A stretch of DNA of 64,000 nt, from the NCBI GenBank assembly GCA_016873635.1, contig VGWJ01000011.1:1-64000 (forward strand), given 5' to 3'. Below the pieces are notes generated by a model that did no database searches, was not told where the DNA came from, and saw nothing but the letters and a program-made list of their open reading frames with translations. Positions 34,591-42,291 of the stretch are shown in pieces (position 1 is the stretch's first letter; each line of letters opens with the position of its first letter). The stretch comes from Lentisphaerota bacterium. GTDB lineage: Bacteria > Verrucomicrobiota > Kiritimatiellia > UBA8416 > VGWJ01. The translations under genes were made by a program, and so were the position numbers.

Positions 34591-36507
34591 ATGACGACAA
34601 AGAAGAAAGGACGCGATACGCTGACCCGGGCCACGACCGGCGCCGCCGGACTGCTCATCCTGCTGGCCATCCTGATCGCCGCCAACGTGGTCCTGCGGAA
34701 CCTGCGTCTCCGGGCGGACCTCACCGAGCAGAAGCTCTACACCCTCTCCGAGGGAACCCGCAACATCCTGCGCGGGCTTGACCGCGACGTCACGCTCAAG
34801 CTGTTCTTCAACAGCAGTTCGCCCGAAGCGCCCGTGGCGCTGAAAAGCTACGCGCGGCAGGTCGAGGATCTTCTCCGGGAATACCGGCTGCGCTCGGGCG
34901 GACGGATCACCGTCGAAACCTTCGATCCGAAGCCCGACTCCGACGCCGAGGAATGGGCCCAGCGCTACGGCATTCAGGGCTGGCAGCTCGGCATGCTGAG
35001 CGCGCCGCTGATGTTGGGCCTGGTGGCCGTGTCCGGAGGCGCCGAAGCCGTGATCCCGGCGCTCGATCCGCGCCTGGAGACGCTGCTGGAATACCACGTC
35101 ACGCGTCTGATCTACCGCGTGGCGCACCCCGAGAAACCGGTCGTCGGCGTCATAAGCAGCCTGCCCGTGCTCGGCGCGCGCGGCCCCATGTACCCCATGC
35201 CCGGCCAGCCGCCCGGCGGCGCGCCGCCCTGGATCGCCTTCCGCAACCTGCGGGAAGACTACGACCTCCGCGCGATCGATCCCGCCGCCGCGGAAATCGC
35301 CCCCGACGTCCAGGCCCTGATCGTTATCCACCCCAAGGACCCCTCGCCCGAGACGCTGTTCGCCATCGATCAGTTCGTCCTGCGCGGCGGACACCTCATG
35401 GCGTTTCTCGATCCCGCCAGCCTCGTCGAAACCGAGCTCAGCGGCGTTTCGCCCCTGGCCGGCCGCGGCGCCGGCTCGAACCTGGGCCGCCTGCTGGAAA
35501 CCTGGGGCGTGGGGTACGACGCCTCGAAGGTGCTTGCCGACCTCCGCGCCGTCTCGCGCGTGCGCGGCCCGCAGAACCGCGTCGAGGAAAGTCCGGTGTG
35601 GCTGAGCCTGCGCGCCGCGAACGTGAACGCCGGCGACCTGCTCACCTCTCAGCTCGAGTCGCTGCTGATGCCCTACGCCGGCGTCTTCTCCGACCGCACT
35701 TCTTCCGACCTGGAATTCACGCCTCTGATCACCTCCTCCGACAGCATCGGCGTGGTCTCGGCCATGACGGCGCAATTCGGCAGCGAGGCGATCCGGCGCG
35801 ACTTCAAGCCCGAGCCGACGCCCGCGCACGTGGCCGTGAAGCTCAGCGGGAAGTTCACGACCGCGTTCCCGGACGGCAAGCCCGGGAAGACGGGACCCCC
35901 ATCGGAGGCCGAAGGCTCCGGCCAGGACGAAGCCGGGACCAGCCCCCCCGCCCTCACGGAAGGCAGGTCCATGGTCATTCTCGTGGGCGACGCGGACATG
36001 CTCTACGACCGCTTCTGCGTTCAGCAGATGGACTTCCTCGGCTTCGCGGCCTACCAGCCCATGAACAACAACCTCGATTTCCTGGACAACGCCGTGGAAC
36101 TGGCTTCCGGCAGCTCGGACCTCATTGCCATCCGCTCGCGGGGCAAGTTCACGCGGCCCTTCGACCGGGTGCTCGCCCTGGAATCCGCCGCGCGCCGGGA
36201 GTGGCAGTCCCGCGAGGACGATCTCTCGGACAAGCTGCGCGAGGCGCAGCGCCAGTTGCGCGAGCTGCAGACGGAAAAGGACTCCAGCCAGCGCTTCATC
36301 CTGAGCGCGCGCCAGAAGGAAGCCGTCGAGCGCTTCCGCGAAGAGGAGCTCCGCATCAAGCAGGAGCTCAAGGAAGTGCGCAAGAATCTGCGGCGCGATA
36401 TCGAGCGGCTGGGCGTGGCGGTCAAGGTGATCAATATCGGTCTGATGCCGCTTGCCGTGAGCCTCGCCGGCGTGGGCTACGCCCTGCTGCGCCGCAAGGC
36501 AAAATGA
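34591..36507 (+). CDS. GldG-family ABC auxiliary protein
   Basis: A 638-residue protein anchored by helices at residues 18-38 and about 610-632, with a large periplasmic part between. LRADLTEQKLYTLSEGTRNIL and the DUF4350/GldG-type block (VVGVISSLPVLG, LIVIHPKDPSPETLFAIDQFVLRGGHLMAFLDP) are the family's landmarks. A coiled-coil (residues 535-600, REAQRQLRELQTEKD and after) precedes the last helix. A Pro/Gly/Glu-rich loop near residue 440 is weakly conserved and probably exposed. It works with the ATPase and permease upstream; the substrate is unknown. Confidence 0.88.
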   Translation: MTTKKKGRDTLTRATTGAAGLLILLAILIAANVVLRNLRLRADLTEQKLYTLSEGTRNILRGLDRDVTLKLFFNSSSPEAPVALKSYARQVEDLLREYRLRSGGRITVETFDPKPDSDAEEWAQRYGIQGWQLGMLSAPLMLGLVAVSGGAEAVIPALDPRLETLLEYHVTRLIYRVAHPEKPVVGVISSLPVLGARGPMYPMPGQPPGGAPPWIAFRNLREDYDLRAIDPAAAEIAPDVQALIVIHPKDPSPETLFAIDQFVLRGGHLMAFLDPASLVETELSGVSPLAGRGAGSNLGRLLETWGVGYDASKVLADLRAVSRVRGPQNRVEESPVWLSLRAANVNAGDLLTSQLESLLMPYAGVFSDRTSSDLEFTPLITSSDSIGVVSAMTAQFGSEAIRRDFKPEPTPAHVAVKLSGKFTTAFPDGKPGKTGPPSEAEGSGQDEAGTSPPALTEGRSMVILVGDADMLYDRFCVQQMDFLGFAAYQPMNNNLDFLDNAVELASGSSDLIAIRSRGKFTRPFDRVLALESAARREWQSREDDLSDKLREAQRQLRELQTEKDSSQRFILSARQKEAVERFREEELRIKQELKEVRKNLRRDIERLGVAVKVINIGLMPLAVSLAGVGYALLRRKAK

Positions 36508-36534
36508 CCGCACGGCATCCGAGGAGGGCAAACC

Positions 36535-37830
36535 ATGAAGTCCCGAACGCTTGTTATTCTGACCGCGCTGGCCGCCGTGCTGGTCGCGCTGGCCGCGCTG
36601 ACGTCCCGGGAGCGAAGGGCGGCGGAACCGCGGGAGCTGGGCCGGCCGGTGCTGCCCGGCCTGCAGGTGAACGACGTCACGGCCGTCCGCATCGTCTCGC
36701 CCGCGGGCACGTCCGCCGTGGCGCGCGCCGATGAGCTGTGGACGGTGCCCGACCGCTACGGGTACCCGGCCGATTTCACGAAAGTGAAGGAGCTCCTCCT
36801 GAAGCTGTCGGAGATGAAGATCGGCCAGACGGTGCGGGCCGACGAGCGGCAGCTCCGCAAGCTGCGCGTGCTGCCGCCCGGCTCGGGCGCCGCCGCGGAA
36901 GAAACCGGCACGCTTGTCGAACTGAAGGGGGCGTCGGGCGCCGCGGCGGCGAACCTGCTGGTGGGCGCGCCGCACAGCCGCACGCCGTCCGAACCGGGCG
37001 CATACGGCGGCTATCCGGACGGAACCTACGTGTCGCCGGACAACGGACGGCGCGTCTACCTGGTGGCCGATCTGTTCGACGACCTGCCCGGCACACCCCA
37101 GGAGTGGATGGACGCGGAGCTGCTCAATGTTCCGGCGAACGATGTCGCGCGCATCACCATAACCGGCCCCGGACGCAAGGACGTCCGGCTCAGCCGGAAC
37201 GCCGAGAGCAACCAGCTCGCGCTCGACGACCTCGCCGCGAACGAACAGCTCGACTCATCCGGGCTCTACGCCGTGGAATCGGCCCTCAGCTACCTGCGCC
37301 TGGAGGACGTGGCCGACCCTTCGCTGGACGCCGCGGCGACAGGCCTCGCCGAGCCGATCGTGTTCAGCCTCGAAACCGCCAAAGGCGAAATCTACACCGT
37401 GCGCCTGGGAACCAATGCGCCCGGCGACGCCGATTCCGGTCTCCGCTACGCGCGGATCGCCGTTGCCCCGGGCGAGCCGCCCGCCACGGAAGAAACCCCG
37501 GAAGACAAGGCCGCGGAGGACGAAGAAGCCCCGGCGACCGACAAGGGACGGGCCGAGCGCGCCGAACTGGAGAAGAAGGTCGCCGACCTTAACAAACGCC
37601 TGGCGGGGTGGACCTATCTGCTCTCGTCCTACAAGGCCGAAGGCCTGGCCAGGACGCGCGAAGAGCTCGCAAAGCCGAAGGAAGAAGAAAAGCAGGAGAC
37701 GCAGAACGAAGAGGCGGGAGACGCCGCGCAAACGGAAGCCGGCAGCGAGAGCGCGGACGCGGAAGAGACCAGCGCCCCGCGGGAAGACGCGAAAGCCGCG
37801 AGCGGAGAGCCGACGACGACGACGGAGTAA
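36535..37830 (+). CDS. DUF4340 domain protein
   Basis: A 431-residue periplasmic protein with one N-terminal membrane helix (LVILTALAAVLVALAAL). The DUF4340 pattern follows: VNDVTAVRIVSPAGTSAVAR, LWTVPDRYGYPADFTKVKELLLKLSEMKIGQTV, then VYLVADLFDDLPGTPQEWMDAELLNV. The last 100 residues are very rich in Glu and Lys and probably disordered. In many bacteria the gene directly follows gldG as here, and the products are thought to form one exporter accessory complex. A GAGGAGGG ribosome site precedes the ATG. Confidence 0.88.
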   Translation: MKSRTLVILTALAAVLVALAALTSRERRAAEPRELGRPVLPGLQVNDVTAVRIVSPAGTSAVARADELWTVPDRYGYPADFTKVKELLLKLSEMKIGQTVRADERQLRKLRVLPPGSGAAAEETGTLVELKGASGAAAANLLVGAPHSRTPSEPGAYGGYPDGTYVSPDNGRRVYLVADLFDDLPGTPQEWMDAELLNVPANDVARITITGPGRKDVRLSRNAESNQLALDDLAANEQLDSSGLYAVESALSYLRLEDVADPSLDAAATGLAEPIVFSLETAKGEIYTVRLGTNAPGDADSGLRYARIAVAPGEPPATEETPEDKAAEDEEAPATDKGRAERAELEKKVADLNKRLAGWTYLLSSYKAEGLARTREELAKPKEEEKQETQNEEAGDAAQTEAGSESADAEETSAPREDAKAASGEPTTTTE

Positions 37831-38091
37831 CGCCGCGCCGCGAGGAAAGCGACGGCGGGCGGCCCGGGAAGCCGCGGCCCCTCCCCGGCGCCGGCGGATC
37901 CTGTTCCGGAAGGGACAGCGGCGCCCGGCCGTCCTCGACTGCTTCGCACTGCCCGGGCCGCCAGGGCCGGGGGAAAGCGGCCGCACGGGCGGGAACGCGA
38001 CCCTCTCAGCCTGTGCCTGCAAGGCCGCCGCCTCTAAGCGCGACGACTTGCGAAACGTTTTCTTGTTTGGGAACCAACGAGAGGAACAGCC

Positions 38092-39075
38092 ATGACCGAC
38101 ATCGCCGGAACCACCAACCTTGTCGCCGACCAGGCCCGCGTCGTGGAGCGCCTGCGGCAGGAAGTCACCAAAGTGCTGGTGGGGCAGGAAAACCTGCTCA
38201 CGCGCATGCTGATCGCCCTGATCACGGGCGGGCACATCCTGCTGGAAGGCGTGCCGGGACTGGCCAAGACGACCGCCGTCAAGACTCTGGCGCAGGCCCT
38301 GGGCCTGAAATTCCAGCGCATCTCCTTCACGCCCGACCTCCTGCCGGCCGACGTCATCGGCACCATGATCTATAACCCCAAGGACGGCGCTTTCAGCCCG
38401 CGCCAGGGGCCCGTCTTCACGAACCTGCTGCTGGCCGACGAGATCAACCGCGCGCCGGCCAAGGTGCAGTCCGCCCTGCTGGAAGCCATGCAGGAACACC
38501 AGGTCACGATCGGCGACCGCACCTACGCCATCCCCGAGCCCTTCATGGTCATGGCCACGCAGAACCCGATCGAACAGGAAGGCACCTACCCCCTGCCCGA
38601 GGCGCAGGTCGACCGCTTCATGCTGAAGTGCATCATACGGTATCCCTCCAAGGACGACGAGCGGCGCATCATGGATCGCTTCGCGCGCCGCGCGGCGATC
38701 AGCGTCGACCCGGTGATCGACGCCGACCAGCTCGCCGCCATGCGCGGCGTTCTCGACCAGGTCTACTGCGACGAGAAGGTCGGCGATTACATTCTCGACA
38801 TCGTGTTTGCCACGCGCAAGCCGTCGCAGTACGGACTGCCCATCGATCACCAGATCGAGTACGGCGCCTCGCCGCGCGCGACGCTGTATCTCAACCTCGC
38901 CGCCCGGGCCAACGCCATGCTGCACGGCCGCGCCTACGCCACGCCGCAGGACGTCAAGGAAATCGCCTACGACGTGCTCCGGCACCGCATCATTCTCACC
39001 TACGAAGCCGAGGCCGAGGAGGTGGCCAGCGAAGACATTGTCCGCCGCATCCTCGACCAGATACCGGTGCCGTAG
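38092..39075 (+). CDS. MoxR-family AAA+ ATPase
   Basis: A 327-residue MoxR AAA+ chaperone-like ATPase. Walker A GVPGLAKTTAVKTLA (with Ala for the usual Gly, as is normal in MoxR), Walker B LLLADEINRAPAKVQSALLEAM, sensor ATQNPIEQEGTYPLPEAQVDRF. It is thought to act with the downstream DUF58 and von Willebrand proteins on membrane-bound complexes. GAGAGGAAC precedes the start. A 261-base gap with no gene lies ahead of it, so it probably has its own promoter, though I cannot point to one. A heptamer inverted-repeat block separates it from the DUF58 gene. Confidence 0.95.
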   Translation: MTDIAGTTNLVADQARVVERLRQEVTKVLVGQENLLTRMLIALITGGHILLEGVPGLAKTTAVKTLAQALGLKFQRISFTPDLLPADVIGTMIYNPKDGAFSPRQGPVFTNLLLADEINRAPAKVQSALLEAMQEHQVTIGDRTYAIPEPFMVMATQNPIEQEGTYPLPEAQVDRFMLKCIIRYPSKDDERRIMDRFARRAAISVDPVIDADQLAAMRGVLDQVYCDEKVGDYILDIVFATRKPSQYGLPIDHQIEYGASPRATLYLNLAARANAMLHGRAYATPQDVKEIAYDVLRHRIILTYEAEAEEVASEDIVRRILDQIPVP

Positions 39076-39086
39076 CGCGAGAGGAA

Positions 39087-39190
39087 GTGTTCAGTATTCA
39101 GTGTTCAGTATTCAGTGTTCAGTATTCAATGCTCATCAGCAGAACACTGAACACTGAATACTGAATACTGAATACTGAATACTGAATACT
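39087..39190. repeat. Inverted array of heptamer repeats
   Basis: Six tandem copies of GTRTTCA (39087-39128) face seven tandem copies of GAAYACT (39142-39190), the same heptamer on the other strand. A 13-base loop separates them. RNA from here could fold into a long hairpin between moxR and the DUF58 gene. Confidence 0.85.
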
Positions 39191-39207
39191 CATCACGGAC
39201 CAAGGCC

Positions 39208-40098
39208 ATGCCCATCGACACAAAGGAACTGATGCGCCAGGTGGGCCGCATACGGATCGTCACCAGCCGCCTGGTCGACGAACACCTCTCCGGCGAATAC
39301 CACTCCGTCTTCAAGGGCCAGGGCATCGAGTTCGACGAAGTCCGCGAGTACGTGCCCGGCGACGACGTCCGCTCCATCGACTGGAACGTCACCGCGCGCA
39401 TGGGGCACCCGTTTGTGAAGCGCTTTTGCGAGGAGCGCGAACTGACCGTCATATTCATGGTCGACGTCTCCGGCTCGCAGTGCTTCGGCTCGGGCGCGCG
39501 CTCGAAGGCGGAAGTCGCCGCGGAGATCGCCTGCCTGCTGGCGCTTTCCGCCATCAAGAACCAGGACCAGGTGGGGCTTGTTCTGTTCAGCGACCGCATC
39601 GAGAAGTCCGTTCCGCCGCGCAAAGGGCGCACCGCCGTCATGCGCCTCGTGCGGGAAGTCCTGGCCGCCGAGGAAACCCGGCACGGCACCGACATCGCCG
39701 CGGCGTTCCGCTTCCTGAACAACGTGCAGAAGAAGCGCGCCGTGGTTTTCCTGATCTCCGATTTCATCGCCTCCGGCTACGAGCGCGAACTGCGCGTGGC
39801 CTGCCGCAAGCACGACGTCATCGCCTGCCCGATCTCGGACCCGCGCGAACTGGAGCTGCCTGACGCCGGCTTGATCGAGATCCAGGATCCCGAAAGCGGC
39901 GCGCTGCTGCTGGCCGACACCGGCTCGCCGCGCGTCCGCGCCGCCTTCCGCCGTCGCGCGGCAGAAGAGCAGCGGCGGCTGGTGGATATGTTGAAGCGTT
40001 TGAGGATAGACTCCATCCCGGTCTCCACGGCGCGGCCGTTCGTTGACGACGTGCGACGGCTCTTCCGCCGCCGCCAGGTCCGCGCAAGGCGTGGTTGA
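39208..40098 (+). CDS. DUF58 domain protein of the Bat operon
   Basis: A 296-residue cytoplasmic protein with the DUF58 signature (EFDEVREYVPGDDVRSIDWNVTAR, residues 45-68) and a von Willebrand-like fold with DVSGSQ in place of DxSxS near residue 90. It is the usual partner of MoxR. The stop overlaps a TTG that could start the next gene. The hairpin-forming array between moxR and this gene may tune their relative expression. Confidence 0.93.
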   Translation: MPIDTKELMRQVGRIRIVTSRLVDEHLSGEYHSVFKGQGIEFDEVREYVPGDDVRSIDWNVTARMGHPFVKRFCEERELTVIFMVDVSGSQCFGSGARSKAEVAAEIACLLALSAIKNQDQVGLVLFSDRIEKSVPPRKGRTAVMRLVREVLAAEETRHGTDIAAAFRFLNNVQKKRAVVFLISDFIASGYERELRVACRKHDVIACPISDPRELELPDAGLIEIQDPESGALLLADTGSPRVRAAFRRRAAEEQRRLVDMLKRLRIDSIPVSTARPFVDDVRRLFRRRQVRARRG

Positions 40099-40109
40099 GG
40101 GCGATCCGC

Positions 40110-41240
40110 ATGACCGTGCGACCGTCAGGTGCACAAGGGCTTTCCGGAAGCGCAAGGAAAGGCGAGGCTCCGACCCTGCCCGTCCGTGCGCCCGTCGCGG
40201 GTGGGGCGCGCGCGCCGCACGCGCCTCTCTTCCTTGCCCCGGCATTCTGCCTCGCGCTGTTTCTCCCCGCCTGTCGCAACGGAACACCGCCCAAGGGCGC
40301 CGCCCCCGGCATTCTTACCCGCGAGGCCGGACGCGGGCCCGTGCGCGCCGTGGTCGCCGCCGCGCCTTCCCCGTTCCGCTACGAGTCCGATGTCCTCCTG
40401 ACCCTGACCGTCAGCGCGCCGGCCGGCGTGGACGTCGTTCTGCCGCCGCTCGAAGACCGCCTGCAGGGCTTCGCGCTGAACGGATCGTTCAGCGACGAGC
40501 CGCGCGCGGCGCCGGACGGCGCCGTCAGCCGCGCCCATCACTTCCGGCTGACGCCCGTGGTTGCGCCGCGCCATCGCGTGGCGCCTATTCCCGTGACCTA
40601 CACCGACCGCCGCACCGCCCCGCCCGCGACAGGCTGGTTCCCGACGCCGCCCCTGACGCTGGAGGCGGCCCCGGCCGCGCCGGGCGCGCCGGGCGCGGAT
40701 ATTGCCGGCGATCTGCGTCCCGTGCGCATCGCCCCTTCGCCGCGCGCTTTCCTGCTGCCGGCGGTGGTCGCCGCCGCGGCCGCGGCCGCGCTCGCCGGCG
40801 CCTTCCTGCTCGCGCGCCGGCTGCGCCGAAGCGCCGCCCTGCGCCGGCTCTCGCCGCGCGAGCGCGCGCTGCGCGAGCTCGACGCGCTGCTGGCCCGCGA
40901 CCTCGTGGCCGCCGGCCGGATCAAGGACTTCTACGTGGAGCTCACCATGGTCGTCCGCCGCTACATCGAACGCGCCCACGGCATCCGGGCCCCCGAACAG
41001 ACCACCGAGGAGTTCCTGGCGGCGGCGGCCGGCAACGCCCGCTTTGCGGCGCGCGTCGTAGCGACGCTGCGCGAATTCCTGCAGGCCGCGGACCTGGTCA
41101 AGTTCGCCGCCTACCGGCCCGGGCGCCCCGCCGTCGACAGCGCCGTTTCCACGGCCCGGGCCTACATCGAAACCGACGCGGCGGCGGCGAACGGGCCGCG
41201 GGCCGCCGACAACCGACCACCGACAACCGACAACCGATAA
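40110..41240 (+). CDS. Bat-operon membrane protein (BatD/DUF4381-like)
   Basis: A 376-residue protein with a lipoprotein-like or uncleaved signal (LFLAPAFCLALFLPAC, residues 40-55), a periplasmic beta domain (RYESDVLLTLTVSAPAGVDV, as in BatD), a membrane helix near residue 220, and a cytoplasmic helical domain with RELDALLARDLVAAGRIKDFYVELT, RRYIERAHG and TTEEFLAAAA. That last part matches the DUF4381-type module found between DUF58 and BatA genes. The N-terminal 35 residues before the hydrophobic segment are basic and GC-driven. The ATG at 40110 is used; a TTG at 40095 overlaps the DUF58 stop. It ends in a short repeat-encoded tail (41205-41240). Confidence 0.75.
   Translation: MTVRPSGAQGLSGSARKGEAPTLPVRAPVAGGARAPHAPLFLAPAFCLALFLPACRNGTPPKGAAPGILTREAGRGPVRAVVAAAPSPFRYESDVLLTLTVSAPAGVDVVLPPLEDRLQGFALNGSFSDEPRAAPDGAVSRAHHFRLTPVVAPRHRVAPIPVTYTDRRTAPPATGWFPTPPLTLEAAPAAPGAPGADIAGDLRPVRIAPSPRAFLLPAVVAAAAAAALAGAFLLARRLRRSAALRRLSPRERALRELDALLARDLVAAGRIKDFYVELTMVVRRYIERAHGIRAPEQTTEEFLAAAAGNARFAARVVATLREFLQAADLVKFAAYRPGRPAVDSAVSTARAYIETDAAAANGPRAADNRPPTTDNR
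41205..41240. repeat. Simple CCGACAA repeat at gene end
   Basis: Four or five imperfect copies of a CCGACAA unit encode the C-terminal residues AADNRPPTTDNR and the TAA stop of the BatD/DUF4381-like gene. The next gene starts 4 bases later. It looks like a simple-repeat insertion that became coding. Confidence 0.7.
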
Positions 41241-41244
41241 ACCT

Positions 41245-42291
41245 ATGTTCCGTTTCGCCAATCCTGTCTTCTTTGCGCTGTTCGCGCCCCTGGCGCTGGC
41301 GGCATGGTTTGTGTTCCGCAGGCGGCGCAGCTCCGGACTGCTCTTCGCGCCCGTCCATCGCCTCGCCGGCGCCGGCGGCACCTGGCGCGCGCGCGCCGCC
41401 GCCGTTCTTCCCGCATGCTTCCTGGCGGGCCTGGCCCTGGCCGTCATCGCCCTGGCGCGGCCGCAGACGCTCCTCTCGCGTTCCCCGCGCACCGCCGACG
41501 CCATTGCGGTTGAGATGGTGGTCGACGTCTCCGGCTCGATGGAGGCGCTGGACATGTCCGACGGCGCCGGCGGCGGCGGGCGCTTCCGCACCCGGCTGGA
41601 CGCGGTCAAGGAGACGTTCGCCGAGTTCGTGCGGGCGCGGCCCGACGATCTGATCGGCCTGGTGACGTTCGGCGGCTTCGCCGCCACCCGCGCGCCTCTG
41701 ACCGCGGACCACGAGGCCCTGCTGCACGTGCTGGAAGGCGTCGAGATACCGTCACGACAGTACGACGACGCGCGGCGGATCCTGAACCAGGAAGAGCTCC
41801 TCACCGCCGTCGGCGACGCGCTGGCCACGGCCTGCGCCCGGCTCGAACACGCCGCAACCGCGTCCAGGATCATCGTGCTGCTCAGCGACGGCGAGTCGAA
41901 CACGGGCCTGATCGAGCCCGCCGCCGCCGTGCGCATGGCCGAGAAGATGGGGGTGCGCGTATACACCATCGGCGTGGGCACCACCGGCCAGGCGCCGTTC
42001 CTGGGCCGCGACGCCTTCGGACGCCAGGTCGTGTACCGCGCTTTCGTCACGCTGGACGAGGAGCTGCTGCGCGACGTCGCGAAGAAGACGGGCGGCCGCT
42101 ACTTCAACGTCCGCGATCCGAACGGCCTGCAAACCGCGCTGGGCGAGATCGACCGCCTGGAAAAAACGCGGATCGAGCGCGAGCTGTACGAGCGCTACAA
42201 CGAGCTGTTTCCGCGTTTCCTCGTTCCGGCCGCGGCTCTGGCGGCTCTCGGCGCCGCGTTGAACGTCGGCGTGGCAAGGAGAATCGTGTGA
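41245..42291 (+). CDS. BatA-like von Willebrand factor A protein
   Basis: A 348-residue inner-membrane protein: helices at residues 7-25 and 54-72, a VWA domain (residues 90-290) with an intact MIDAS (DVSGSMEALD, then the Thr and Asp of LLSDGESNTG), and a last helix near 325-345. In Bat operons BatA and BatB form a membrane complex; roles in oxygen or stress tolerance are reported in some species. It starts 4 bases after the previous stop, and its own stop overlaps the GTG of the next gene. Confidence 0.92.
   Translation: MFRFANPVFFALFAPLALAAWFVFRRRRSSGLLFAPVHRLAGAGGTWRARAAAVLPACFLAGLALAVIALARPQTLLSRSPRTADAIAVEMVVDVSGSMEALDMSDGAGGGGRFRTRLDAVKETFAEFVRARPDDLIGLVTFGGFAATRAPLTADHEALLHVLEGVEIPSRQYDDARRILNQEELLTAVGDALATACARLEHAATASRIIVLLSDGESNTGLIEPAAAVRMAEKMGVRVYTIGVGTTGQAPFLGRDAFGRQVVYRAFVTLDEELLRDVAKKTGGRYFNVRDPNGLQTALGEIDRLEKTRIERELYERYNELFPRFLVPAAALAALGAALNVGVARRIV

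Noticed and set aside
39087-39190. CRISPR-like repeat array
   Set aside because: Units are contiguous heptamers with no spacers, in two facing orientations, and no cas genes are nearby.
40110-40215. Possible further palindromic insert in the leader of the BatD/DUF4381-like gene
   Set aside because: The stretch is GC-rich and resembles family B loosely, but it lacks the family core and paired arms, so I do not count it as a copy.
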